A DNA stretch of 64,000 nt, from assembly GCF_003352045.1 (NCBI RefSeq), contig NZ_CP025815.1:1364001-1428000 (forward strand). Direction: 5' to 3'. The position numbers and the translations under genes are program-made. A model generated the notes under the pieces. That model made no database searches, was not told the origin of the DNA, and saw nothing but the letters and a program-made list of their open reading frames with translations. This DNA is from Sulfitobacter sp. JL08 (GTDB lineage: Bacteria; Pseudomonadota; Alphaproteobacteria; Rhodobacterales; Rhodobacteraceae). Of the stretch, positions 37,229 through 46,642 are shown piece by piece. Each line of letters begins with the position of its first letter. Position 1 is the stretch's first letter.

Positions 37229-38236
37229 ATGGCAGCCACCACCGTCGATCAGGGCAGTTTGCAGGTTCGGGATTTATCCAAATACTTCGGTGCGTTCTGT
37301 GCCGTTGATAAAGTAAATCTCGAGATTCAGAAGGGTGAGTTCCTGACCCTGCTGGGCCCGTCCGGTTCGGGCAAGACAACGCTTTTGATGATGATCGCGG
37401 GGTTTCTGGATATCACCTCGGGCGATATCGCGCTGGATGGCAATTCGATAGCGGATGTGCCCGCCGAAAAACGCAATTTCGGCATGGTGTTTCAGGGCTA
37501 TGCCCTGTTCCCGCACATGAGCGTGCGCGACAATATCGGCTATGCGCTGTCGGTACGAAAACGCCCCGCTGACGAAATAGCCCGCCGCGTCGACGAAATG
37601 CTGGAACTGGTACAATTGCAGGATTTTGCCGATCGCAAGCCCGGCCAGTTGTCAGGCGGGCAGCAACAGCGCGTTGCCCTGGCCCGCGCGTTGTGTTTCG
37701 CGCCACCCGTTCTGCTGCTGGATGAACCGCTGGGCGCGCTCGACAAAAAACTGCGCGTCGAGGTGCAGGAACAGCTGAAAGACATCCACAACCGCGTTGG
37801 CACTACATTCATATACGTCACCCACGATCAGGAAGAGGCGCTGTCGATGTCGGATCGTGTCGTGATCATGCGCGACGGTGCAATTGAACAGGTCGGCACG
37901 CCTGTCGAACTTTACGAAAACCCGAAAACCGAATTTGCCGCCAGCTTTCTGGGCAAAAGCAACTTCTTGCACCGAAGCGACGGTATCTATGCGCTGCGCC
38001 CCGAAAAGATCGATATCCACCCCGCCGGACAAAGCCAGACAGATGTGCGCCTGTCCGGAACGATCAGGTCCATCACCTATTTCGGATCCATGCAGCGCAT
38101 CATCGTGGCCACGACGGACGGGGCCGAGCTTGAGGTTGATATAGATGTCTGGCGCAACGAGGCGCCGCTGGAAACCGGCCAGTCGGTCGATCTGACTTGG
38201 CGCAAGGGGGCGGCTGTCAAACTGGAAGACGGATAA
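37229..38236 (+). CDS. ABC transporter ATPase, PotA/spermidine-putrescine type
   Basis: This 335-residue ATPase shows Walker A GPSGSGKTT near residue 44, the Q-loop VFQGYALFPH, signature LSGGQQQRVALARAL, Walker B LLLDEP and the H-loop THDQEEAL. A C-terminal TOBE-like regulatory region follows residue 245. It powers the importer formed with the three downstream genes. PotABCD-type systems take up polyamines, opines and betaines; here operon context suggests a carnitine-like or acylated quaternary amine. Confidence 0.9.
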   Translation: MAATTVDQGSLQVRDLSKYFGAFCAVDKVNLEIQKGEFLTLLGPSGSGKTTLLMMIAGFLDITSGDIALDGNSIADVPAEKRNFGMVFQGYALFPHMSVRDNIGYALSVRKRPADEIARRVDEMLELVQLQDFADRKPGQLSGGQQQRVALARALCFAPPVLLLDEPLGALDKKLRVEVQEQLKDIHNRVGTTFIYVTHDQEEALSMSDRVVIMRDGAIEQVGTPVELYENPKTEFAASFLGKSNFLHRSDGIYALRPEKIDIHPAGQSQTDVRLSGTIRSITYFGSMQRIIVATTDGAELEVDIDVWRNEAPLETGQSVDLTWRKGAAVKLEDG

Positions 38237-38321
38237 AAGCACGTAATCAGAACGCCAGCCAATGGCGTCATTTTTGCCAACGTCCGGCACCAAGCCGGGC
38301 ACAACAACAAGGAGAGATATA

Positions 38322-39431
38322 ATGCAAGACAAGCAGTTCATGCGTGAAACGCTGCAAGACGGGGCCAAGGCCTTCAAAGCCGGAAAAATGGACCGGCGCG
38401 CGTTTCTGACCCTGTGCGCGATGACAGGATTTGCGTCGGCCACGGTTCTGGCGGGCAAGGCCGAAGCGGCGGCGGACGAAATTGTAATGTGGAACTGGGG
38501 CGGCCAATCCGAAGAATGCCACGGCAACGCCATCGGGAAACCGTTCGAGGCCGCAACCGGTATGCCGTTGCGCTTTGACACGTCCGGTCCGCTTCAAGGC
38601 AAGATCCGCGAAATGGTCGACAGCGGCAATGTCACCGCCGATGTGTGCGATGCGGACCTGTTTGATTCCATCGCGTTGGGGCCATCGGGACATCTCGAAC
38701 CGATCGATTACAGCGTCGTCAGCAAGGAAAAGACACTGCCGCAATACGCGTTGGAATATGGCGTTTCGATCATCCTTTACGGCTATGCGTTCGTCTATGA
38801 TACCGAAGCCTACGGCGACACGCCCCCCAACAGCTGGGCGGATTTCTTTGACACTGCCAAATTTCCCGGCAAACGCTCGCTTTACAAGTGGGCCAACGGT
38901 TCGCTTGAGGCGGCATTGATGGCCGACGGTGTGGCCAAGGATGCGCTTTATCCGCTGGATATGGATCGTGCGCTGGCCAAGATCAAATCGATCAAGGATG
39001 ACAGCCTGTACTGGGGCTCAGGCTCCGAAGCGCACTCGATGTGTGTGAATGGCGAGGTCAGCATGGGCATGATCTGGCAGAACCGCGGCAAGAACATCGA
39101 AGCGGACACAGACGGGCGCTATAAACTGGTGATGAACGAGGCGCTGGCGATGCCGGGCGCTTATATCGTGCCCAAGGGCAACCCGGCCGGGCGCGAAGCG
39201 ATCATGAAATTCATCGCCGTCGCGCAAGAGCCAGAGGCGCAGTTGCAGCTTCTGGATTGTCTGGGCATGACGCCGTCCAACCCTGCCGCGTTCGCACAAA
39301 TTCCGGACGGGCAGCAGGCTTATGCCATCACGTCGGCGCAAAACATCGACGGTGTCGCGTTTAACGATCCGGTCTGGTGGGGCGAAAATTCGGGCGAGGC
39401 GGTCAACGCCTTCCTTGACGCCATCAGCTGA
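38322..39431 (+). CDS. ABC transporter substrate-binding protein, PotD type
   Basis: The 369-residue periplasmic protein starts at ATG 38322 (GGAGAG upstream; an upstream frame to 38262 is not supported). It has a twin-arginine-like leader (MDRRAFLTLCAMTGFASATV) ending near GKAEAAADE. The mature part shows MWNWGGQ at the start, typical of the spermidine/putrescine group, and an IWQNRGKN stretch. The ligand is not known. A strong hairpin follows the gene. Confidence 0.87.
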   Translation: MQDKQFMRETLQDGAKAFKAGKMDRRAFLTLCAMTGFASATVLAGKAEAAADEIVMWNWGGQSEECHGNAIGKPFEAATGMPLRFDTSGPLQGKIREMVDSGNVTADVCDADLFDSIALGPSGHLEPIDYSVVSKEKTLPQYALEYGVSIILYGYAFVYDTEAYGDTPPNSWADFFDTAKFPGKRSLYKWANGSLEAALMADGVAKDALYPLDMDRALAKIKSIKDDSLYWGSGSEAHSMCVNGEVSMGMIWQNRGKNIEADTDGRYKLVMNEALAMPGAYIVPKGNPAGREAIMKFIAVAQEPEAQLQLLDCLGMTPSNPAAFAQIPDGQQAYAITSAQNIDGVAFNDPVWWGENSGEAVNAFLDAIS

Positions 39432-39437
39432 ACCCTG

Positions 39438-39471
39438 CGCGATCCGGCGGATTATGACCCGCCGGATCGCG
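39438..39471 (+). promoter_or_regulatory. Intra-operon hairpin after potD-type gene
   Basis: Perfect 13-bp arms (CGCGATCCGGCGG and its complement) flank an 8-nt loop, without a T-run. The position, directly after the binding-protein gene and before the permeases, matches the stabilising hairpin seen after the TRAP binding-protein gene at 20172. Confidence 0.75.
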
Positions 39472-39504
39472 TGACCCAAACCCATGTGATCGGGCCGAAC
39501 CAAG

Positions 39505-40353
39505 ATGAACGCGCTGCAAAAACACATAAGTCCGGGATGGCTGCTGGTCGCGCCGTTCCTGTTGCTTGTTGTGGCACTTTATCTTGGCCCGATCGCGAAT
39601 ATCCTGTGGCTTAGCGTGACAGACCCCGAACCGGGTCTGGGCAATTATGCCAAGCTGTACGAAAGCGATGCCTTGCCGCGCATCATCTGGACCACCTTGC
39701 GGATTTGCATTGTCACAACGGTATTTTCCGTCCTTCTGGGGTATTCCATTGCCTACGCCATGGTGCACTGCCACCAGAAGCAAAAGAATTACATGCTGAC
39801 CCTGCTGTTGGTGTCCTTCTGGATTTCGATCCTTGTGCGCACCTTTTCCTGGCTGATGCTGCTGGGGCGCAACGGGCTGGTCAACAACACGCTGGAAGGC
39901 ATCGGGATCATTTCCGAACCGATCGCCTTCATGCGCAACGAGCTGGGCGTGCTGATCGGGATGGTGCATTACATGGTGCCCTATGCGGTGCTGCCGTTGC
40001 TGGTGAACATGCAATCGCTGGATACGCGGGTCATGGATGCCTCGCGCAATCTGGGGGCGACGGGTGCGCAAACCTTCTGGCGGGTCTATCTGCCGCTGAC
40101 CACACCGGGTCTTGTCGCCTCTACGCTGCTGGTCTTTATCCTGAGCCTTGGGTTTTACGTGACACCTGCGGTTCTGGGCGGCGGCAAGGTGCTGATGATC
40201 GCCGAATACATCTCGGTCCAGCTTCTGGTGACGCTGCAATGGGGCACGGCAGCGATGCTGGCAGCGCTGATGCTGTTCGGCGTGCTGTCGATGCTCTACA
40301 TCATGTCCAAATTCATGAAGCTCAGCACCGTGTTCGGGGGCAGCGCGTCATGA
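39505..40353 (+). CDS. ABC transporter permease, PotB type
   Basis: This 282-residue inner-membrane permease has six hydrophobic segments and the EAA loop (DTRVMDASRNLGATGAQTFWRVYLPL, near residue 175) that contacts the ATPase. It pairs with the PotC-type subunit; the two genes overlap at ATGA, giving matched synthesis. Confidence 0.88.
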   Translation: MNALQKHISPGWLLVAPFLLLVVALYLGPIANILWLSVTDPEPGLGNYAKLYESDALPRIIWTTLRICIVTTVFSVLLGYSIAYAMVHCHQKQKNYMLTLLLVSFWISILVRTFSWLMLLGRNGLVNNTLEGIGIISEPIAFMRNELGVLIGMVHYMVPYAVLPLLVNMQSLDTRVMDASRNLGATGAQTFWRVYLPLTTPGLVASTLLVFILSLGFYVTPAVLGGGKVLMIAEYISVQLLVTLQWGTAAMLAALMLFGVLSMLYIMSKFMKLSTVFGGSAS

Positions 40354-41147
40354 AAACGGGAATTTTGTCACGGTTCAACAGGGTTGGCGCATGGGTTTTG
40401 CTGCTGTTTCTGGTCACGCCCGCCTTGATCGCGATCCCGGTGTCACTGACACCAAAACGGTTCCTGTCAATGCCGGGCGGCGAACTGTCGCTGCGCCATT
40501 TTGAAAAACTGTTCACCAGCCCCGAATGGATGTCGAGCTTTTTTCAAAGTGCGGTGATCGGGTTGGCGACGTCTTTTCTGGCCACGGTTCTGGGCACGCT
40601 GTGCGCCATCGGATTGTGGCGCGTGTCATCGAAATACAGCGAGGTCGTGCGCGCCTTTCTGTTGCTGCCGCTGATCATTCCGCAAATCATTTCCGCCATG
40701 GCGTTTTACCGGCTGTGGATACCGATGGGCCTGCTGGACAGCTACGCCGGCCTGATCATCGCCCATACCATTCTGGCCGCGCCGATGGTGCTGATCACGG
40801 TCAGCGCGTCGCTTGCGAACTTCGATCCGAAACTGGAACAGGCGTCCAAAAATCTGGGCGCGTCGAATTGGACAACCATGCGCCGCGTGATCCTGCCCTC
40901 AGTGCGCCCCGGCGTGTATGCAGGCGCCTTGTTCGCCTTTATCCTCAGTTGGGATGAAATCGTGGTGACGTTGTTCATTTCCAAATTCAACGTCTACACG
41001 CTGCCACGCCGGATGTGGAACGGCATCCGCGAAAACACCGACCCGACAGTGGCCGCGGCCGCCGTCGTCCTGATTGCCATAACGCTGATTGCCTTTACCG
41101 CATCGGCCATCATGTCGCGGCGCAAAGCCGCGCAATCCAACCCCTGA
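40350..41147 (+). CDS. ABC transporter permease, PotC type
   Basis: The 265-residue permease has six transmembrane segments and the EAA loop (KLEQASKNLGASNWTTMRRV, near residue 155). It completes the importer with the PotA-, PotD- and PotB-type proteins. The start ATG 40350 overlaps the previous stop. The acyl-CoA dehydrogenase gene follows after 13 bp, so uptake and catabolism share one transcript. Confidence 0.88.
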   Translation: MKTGILSRFNRVGAWVLLLFLVTPALIAIPVSLTPKRFLSMPGGELSLRHFEKLFTSPEWMSSFFQSAVIGLATSFLATVLGTLCAIGLWRVSSKYSEVVRAFLLLPLIIPQIISAMAFYRLWIPMGLLDSYAGLIIAHTILAAPMVLITVSASLANFDPKLEQASKNLGASNWTTMRRVILPSVRPGVYAGALFAFILSWDEIVVTLFISKFNVYTLPRRMWNGIRENTDPTVAAAAVVLIAITLIAFTASAIMSRRKAAQSNP

Positions 41148-41160
41148 AGAGGAGCGAGAC

Positions 41161-42321
41161 ATGAACAGCATCACCTCGCACGAAAACGAACTTTTGCTCA
41201 ACACGGTGCGCAGTTTTCTGGAAACCGAGATATATCCGCACGAAGACATGGTCGATCGCGCGGGCGAAGTGCCCGAAGACCTGGGCCGCCAGATCGAAAC
41301 CCGCGCCAAAGAGGTCGGGCTTTATGCATCCAACCTGCCGGAGTCAGTCGGTGGGGGCGGGTTGAACTATTCCGCGATGGCACTGGTCGAACGCGAATAC
41401 GGCAAGACGACACATGCCCTGCACAGCTGGATCGGCCGCCCGACCGAACTGCTTTTAGCGTGTCAGGGGGATCAGATCGCGCGCTATCTGGATCCGTGTG
41501 TAACGGGCGAGAAACGCGAATTGTTTGCACTGACAGAACCCGAGGCCGGATCGGATGTGATGGGCATGAAAACCAATGCGCGCCGCGATGGTGACGATTG
41601 GATACTGAACGGATCAAAGCATTTTATTTCCGGCCCGTGCATGCCCGATTTCGCCATCGTGTTCGCCGCAACGGGTGTCGATGAAACAAAACGCGGCCCG
41701 CGCAAACGGGTTACGGCATTTCTGGTCGATGTCGGCACGCCGGGGTTTGATTGCCGCGAAGGCAACAAATGCGTCAGCTATCGTGGCTACAAGACCTTCC
41801 AGCTCAGCTTTGACAATGTGCGCCTTGGACCGGGGCAGGTTCTGGGCGAAGAAGGCCGCGGGCTGGAGTTGTCAGGCAAATGGCTGGGTATGGGCCGCAT
41901 CTGGGTCGGGGCGACCTGTTGTGGCAAGGCCGAACGCCTGATGGAAATGGCCACCGACTGGGCGGCCAACCGCAAACAGTTCGGCAAACCCATCGGCACG
42001 TTTCAGGCCACTGGTTTTCGCCTTGCCGATATGGCCATCGGATTGCGCACCGCGGATCTTTTGGTGGCGGACGCGGTGCGCCGTGCGGATGCCGGAATGA
42101 TGGAAGATGCCGATGCGGCCATGGTCAAGGTTTACTGTTCGGAAATGCTGAACAAGGTTGCCGATGACACGGTGCAGATTTACGGTGGCATGGGCCTGAT
42201 GGAAGAATTGCCGATCCAGCGTTTGTGGCGGGATTCGCGGCTGGAACGGATCTGGGACGGCACCAGTGAAATCCAGCGCCATATCATCACCCGTTCGATA
42301 CTAAGGCCGCTTGGTGCATGA
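41161..42321 (+). CDS. Acyl-CoA dehydrogenase family protein
   Basis: The 386-residue flavoenzyme has ACAD signatures: LTEPEAGSDVMGMKTNA (FAD/substrate site), a Trp-bearing helix GRIWVGATCCGKAERL, RKQFGKPIGTFQ and the C-terminal IWDGTSEIQRHI. In many ACADs the Glu of EGT is the catalytic base; Asp stands there in this protein. It could oxidise gamma-butyrobetainyl-CoA or a fatty acyl-CoA. GAGGAG precedes ATG 41161; the stop overlaps the next gene at ATGA. Confidence 0.87.
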   Translation: MNSITSHENELLLNTVRSFLETEIYPHEDMVDRAGEVPEDLGRQIETRAKEVGLYASNLPESVGGGGLNYSAMALVEREYGKTTHALHSWIGRPTELLLACQGDQIARYLDPCVTGEKRELFALTEPEAGSDVMGMKTNARRDGDDWILNGSKHFISGPCMPDFAIVFAATGVDETKRGPRKRVTAFLVDVGTPGFDCREGNKCVSYRGYKTFQLSFDNVRLGPGQVLGEEGRGLELSGKWLGMGRIWVGATCCGKAERLMEMATDWAANRKQFGKPIGTFQATGFRLADMAIGLRTADLLVADAVRRADAGMMEDADAAMVKVYCSEMLNKVADDTVQIYGGMGLMEELPIQRLWRDSRLERIWDGTSEIQRHIITRSILRPLGA

Positions 42322-44417
42322 CGCCCGCGCAGCGCCGGAACTTTGACAGGTTACTGAACCCGCGCCACATTGCCTTTGTCGGCGGGCGTGATGCGATCAC
42401 GGCCATCAACGAGGCACGCCGCCGTGGATTTGCAGGCCAGATGTGGGCCGTGAACCCGACGCGGCCCGATCTGGCCGATGTGCCCTGTTTTGCCAGCCTT
42501 GATGATCTGCCCGATGCACCGGATGCCGTCTATCTGGCCATCCCCGCTCAGGCGGCGGTTCTGGCGGTGGCGCAACTGGCCGCGATGGGGGCAGGGGGTG
42601 TCGTATGCTATACCGCCGGTTTCAAGGAGGCGGGGCACTCCGGGGCCAAGGCCGAAGCTGCGCTGAAACGTGCAAATGGCGACATGGCCCTGATCGGCCC
42701 GAACTGTTACGGCGTAATCAATTATCTGGGCAATGCGGCGCTATGGTCTTTCGAACATGGCGGCGCGTCGCCGGGATACGGCGCGGCCATCATCACCCAG
42801 TCGGGTATGTTTTCCTCTGACATCACAATGAGCCAGCGATCGTTGCCGATGGCCTATATGATTTCTGCGGGCAACCAGACCGTTCTGGGCCAAGAGGATT
42901 TTCTGGATGTCCTGTGCGAAGATCCCCGCGTACGCGCCATTGGTCTGCACATCGAAGGCTTGCGCGATGTGGCCCGTTTTGAACGCGCCGCACTCAAGGC
43001 ATTGGAACACAACACACCGGTCGTGGCGCTGAAAACCGGCAGTTCCGCAATTGGCGGAGCGCTGACGGTCAGCCACACCGGATCGCTGTCGGGCGCCAAC
43101 GATCTTTATCAGGCGATGTTTGAACGCACCGGCTTGATTTCCGTCACGAACCCTGCGCAAATGCTGGAAACATTGAAGTATCTTTGTGTCGTCGGCGCGC
43201 CGAAGGGACGCAACATTGCAGGCTTTACCTGTTCGGGTGGCGGCGCCACGATGCTGGCGGATCACGGCGAAACGATCGGCCTGACCTATCCCGACTTTAA
43301 CGGCGATAGCGCGCAGCGTCTGGGGGCGCTGTTGCCTGATATAGCCACCGTGTCCAACCCGCTGGATTACACAACACCGATCTGGGGCCAGCCCGAACAT
43401 ACCTATCCGGTGTTTGCGGCCGCGATGCAGGGGCTGGTGGCCGATGCGGCCGTTCTGGTGCAGGATTATCCCGCTGCCGGTCTGGATGCGTCCAAGATCT
43501 ACTACCAGAATGATGCCGCAGCCTTTGCGCGTGCGGCAGCGGAAAGCGGTGTGCCCGCCGCGATCTGCGCGACCCTGCCGGAAAATCTGGATCAGGACAC
43601 GCGCGATGCCCTGATCGCACAGGGCGTTGCCCCGATGCAGGGCCTGCACGAAACGCTGAATGCAATGTTGGATGCGGCGGGCTGGGCGCAGGCACGTGCG
43701 CGCATCCTGACACACCCGCCTCAGCCATTGGCGCCGCCACAGTTAACGGGCCTGGTGAAAATGGTGAACGAGGCAGAAGGCAAGGCATGGCTGCAAAAGG
43801 CGCGCGTGCCGGTGCCGCGCGGAAAATGTGTGCCGGCATCGGGGCTTTTGGCCGCCGCTGCTGAACTCGGCTATCCGGTTGCGCTAAAGATGATGGGTCC
43901 GAAACTTGCCCACAAAACCGAGGCGGGCGCGGTTGCGCTGGGGCTGTCATCGTCTGACGAATTGTCCGCTGCCATCTGCCGGATGAAGCAGGACGTGGCC
44001 GCATTTGATGCGGATGCCGTGAACGACAGTTTTCTGGTGGAACAGATGTCACCGCCGCCGCTGGCCGAATTGATCGTGTCCCTGCGCCGCGATGCGCAGT
44101 TCGGCTGGGCGCTGACACTGGGCAGCGGCGGTATACTGGTCGAACTGGTGGGCGATGCCGGAACGCTGTTGTTGCCAAGTTCGCCCGCCGACATTCAGAC
44201 CGCGCTGGCCAGGTTGAAAGTGGGCCATTTGCTGGGTGGGTTTCGTGGCCGGCCAAGGGCCGAACTGGCGGCAATCGCTGACGCCCTGCACCAGCTTTGC
44301 AGCTATGTTCTGGCTGGTGATGATCCCATAGCCGAAGTCGAAATCAATCCGATGTTTGTCTATCCCGACAGCATCATGGCCGTTGATGTTCTGCTACACC
44401 TCGAGGACCGGACATGA
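42318..44417 (+). CDS. ADP-forming acyl-CoA synthetase family protein
   Basis: The 699-residue protein is a single-chain ADP-forming acyl-CoA synthetase (acetate-CoA ligase/AcdAB type). The N-terminal CoA-binding domain has AFVGGRDA and GPNCYGVINY; the phosphorylated-His region is VSHTGSLSGANDLY near residue 255. The C-terminal third is an ATP-grasp domain (YPVALKMMGPKLAHKTEAGA; LGSGGILVELVGD). It activates a carboxylic acid to its CoA ester for the neighbouring dehydrogenase. Both its ends overlap neighbours by ATGA, in a strongly coupled operon. The acid is unknown. Confidence 0.88.
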   Translation: MTPAQRRNFDRLLNPRHIAFVGGRDAITAINEARRRGFAGQMWAVNPTRPDLADVPCFASLDDLPDAPDAVYLAIPAQAAVLAVAQLAAMGAGGVVCYTAGFKEAGHSGAKAEAALKRANGDMALIGPNCYGVINYLGNAALWSFEHGGASPGYGAAIITQSGMFSSDITMSQRSLPMAYMISAGNQTVLGQEDFLDVLCEDPRVRAIGLHIEGLRDVARFERAALKALEHNTPVVALKTGSSAIGGALTVSHTGSLSGANDLYQAMFERTGLISVTNPAQMLETLKYLCVVGAPKGRNIAGFTCSGGGATMLADHGETIGLTYPDFNGDSAQRLGALLPDIATVSNPLDYTTPIWGQPEHTYPVFAAAMQGLVADAAVLVQDYPAAGLDASKIYYQNDAAAFARAAAESGVPAAICATLPENLDQDTRDALIAQGVAPMQGLHETLNAMLDAAGWAQARARILTHPPQPLAPPQLTGLVKMVNEAEGKAWLQKARVPVPRGKCVPASGLLAAAAELGYPVALKMMGPKLAHKTEAGAVALGLSSSDELSAAICRMKQDVAAFDADAVNDSFLVEQMSPPPLAELIVSLRRDAQFGWALTLGSGGILVELVGDAGTLLLPSSPADIQTALARLKVGHLLGGFRGRPRAELAAIADALHQLCSYVLAGDDPIAEVEINPMFVYPDSIMAVDVLLHLEDRT

Positions 44418-45559
44418 ACCGTTTGCGAACACACCCCAACCCGGATCTGAGTGTTGGGGCAGACAACAAGCAAAGATGGAACCAACCCGCGCATCGTCGC
44501 CACGGTTTTCACAATGCCCACAGCCTGTTTCGCCGCGCGTTGATGGTACGCGCGCGCAATGTGCTGGCACTTGATCCGGTGCCGCCGCGGGGTATCAGCA
44601 CGCCGGCGCTGGACAAGTTGATGGACCATGTGGCGTTTTCCGCCTTTGTATGCGCACGGGACAACAAAATTCTGCTGGACCACTCCGCGCCCGATTTCGA
44701 TACACGCCACCCCCATTCCATCCAGTCCGTCACCAAGATGCACATTCATCTGATCGTGGGGCGGTTGTTGGAAAAGGGGCTGCTGGATCTTTACAAACCG
44801 GTGCGACACTATTTGCCCGATATCGGATCAGGCTATGCAATGGCGCGGGTTCAGGATCTTCTGGATATGAACGTCGCGAATGATTTTTCCGAAGATTACG
44901 ACGATCCGCAATCCGATTGTTATGCCGAAGAGGCGGCGCTTGGCTGGCGTCTGCCCGAATCCGGCACGCCTGAGATCACGCTGCGCGATTTCACCCATGC
45001 CATAACGGGATCCGATCTGAAAAACCGCACGGGCCATGCGGATTACAAATCGGCCAATACCGATGTCCTGACCCTGATCTGCGCCGCCGTGTCACCAGTG
45101 CCTCTTGCCGCGCAGATCGAAGCCATCGCAGATGCCGCCGGGTACGAGGATACGTTTCACATCAGCCTGTCGCGGGACGGTTTTCCGGCATTTTCCGGCG
45201 GCGGTTGTGTCTCTGCGCGCGATCTGGCGCGCTTTGGGCTATTGTTTGCCCGCGGCGGGCGCGACATCCGCGGCCGCACCTTTGCCAATGACGCGTTCCT
45301 GCGCACGTCGCTGCAACGCGCGGCACCGGCGCTGAACCCGCCGCGCGACTGGTTGCGCTATTCCAATCATCTGATGACAGACGGGCGGTTTCTGGGCCAC
45401 GCAGGATATGGCGGCCAGTTTCTGATGGTTGATACGGTGTCGCGCACGGCCTGCGCGTATCTAAGCGTTCTGGAAAACGATGCCGGCTATGACGAGGATT
45501 ACATGCTATCTGTCATTCTGGCCCTGCGCGAAGTGTGCGAGGCTGTAGGGCAACAATAG
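44414..45559 (+). CDS. Beta-lactamase-fold serine hydrolase (6-aminohexanoate-dimer hydrolase/EstB type)
   Basis: The 381-residue protein has the class C penicillin-recognising fold: SVTK (Ser105, Lys108) as the S-x-x-K motif, a Tyr-bearing YKSANTD near 215 and HAGYGG near 330 in place of the KTG triad. There is no signal peptide, so it acts in the cytosol. Relatives hydrolyse small amides or esters. Coupled to acyl-CoA ligase and dehydrogenase genes, it could release an acid or amine from an imported conjugate such as an acylated betaine. That is inference. Confidence 0.82.
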   Translation: MNRLRTHPNPDLSVGADNKQRWNQPAHRRHGFHNAHSLFRRALMVRARNVLALDPVPPRGISTPALDKLMDHVAFSAFVCARDNKILLDHSAPDFDTRHPHSIQSVTKMHIHLIVGRLLEKGLLDLYKPVRHYLPDIGSGYAMARVQDLLDMNVANDFSEDYDDPQSDCYAEEAALGWRLPESGTPEITLRDFTHAITGSDLKNRTGHADYKSANTDVLTLICAAVSPVPLAAQIEAIADAAGYEDTFHISLSRDGFPAFSGGGCVSARDLARFGLLFARGGRDIRGRTFANDAFLRTSLQRAAPALNPPRDWLRYSNHLMTDGRFLGHAGYGGQFLMVDTVSRTACAYLSVLENDAGYDEDYMLSVILALREVCEAVGQQ

Positions 45560-45627
45560 CGATGGGTTTAACCCTTGATGATCACGGCAGAAAACCGGGC
45601 TTTGTATGGTAACCCGATGCCCCAACC

Positions 45628-46526
45628 CTATTCACGGTGCCCCAGCAGAAAATTGCGGACCTCCAGCGTGGCGGGCGCGCAATTATCGCGATGGGTCAGA
45701 TAATAACCAAGCCCCGTCCGTTTGAGAGCCGGCCCAAGGCGGATAATCTCGCCTTTTTCAACCCATGCATCATCCAGCCCCGCAACACCGATGGCCACAC
45801 CTTCGCCCGCGCGCACCATATCCAGAAGGGTGGGAAAATTGCGCACTTCGGGCTTGGGGATTGCGGGCAGGGGGGGCCGTGATGGCGGAACCAGGATTTC
45901 CATGTCATCCATCCCACATTGTATTGATCGCCGTGTTCCAGCAACCATTCCCCGCGCAGAGTGAATGGCAGGTTATCGGCGTCAATCTCGGGATGCGCGG
46001 CCAGAAAATCCGGTGACGCGATCACATGGGTTTCCTCTTCGAACAGCAGGTCGGAATGCACACCGGCCCATTGCCCGGTGCCAAAGCGGATCGACAGATC
46101 AACCCCCTGCCGATCAAAGGCATCATAGTTTTCGGATGTCACAAAATTGATGACCGCGCCGCCCGCCGCCATGCGCAACCCGGAAATCCGCGGGATCACC
46201 CACAGATGCGCCATGCCAAAGGACGCGCCGATCACCACTTCGGATCGTGGCGCGGCGCGAATTGCGCCCAGCCCGATCTCAAGCCGGTCAAGGACCGAAA
46301 TCGCCAGATCGGCGGCCTCCTGTCCGTCCTTGGTCAGCGAAACCGCATTGCCGTGGCGGTGAAACAGCGCGACGCCCAGCCAACCTTCCAGATTGGCGAT
46401 GTGGCGCGTAACGGCGGGTTGCGCCACAGTCAGTTCCTGCCCGGCGCGGGTAAAGCTGCCATTGCGGGCGACCGCGTCAAACGCGATCAGGGCATTCAGG
46501 GAAGGCAGGCGACGACGGCTGGCCAT
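45628..46526 (-). pseudogene. LysR-family regulator interrupted by a frameshift
   Basis: The N-terminal ~215 codons read a normal GcvA-type LysR protein (LNALIAFDAVARNGSFTRAG helix-turn-helix; DRQGVDLSIRFGTGQWAG). Around 45870-45876, a run of seven G, the reading moves to the next frame, which completes the effector domain (VRNFPTLLDMVRAGEGVAIG) to the stop at 45628. The shift fits one missing G. It may be a sequencing error, a phase-variable tract or true inactivation. The gene is divergent from the HD-domain gene and probably controlled it. Confidence 0.8.
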
Positions 46527-46642
46527 ATCTGCGGCTCCATAACAAAAAGGCATGATGCCTTGCCTGTTTTTGGGCCTATCAGACGCGAATGGAAAGGCCT
46601 ATTGTGTCGGCAAGCAATCGTTCAGCGAAAAAGGGCGCCCGC

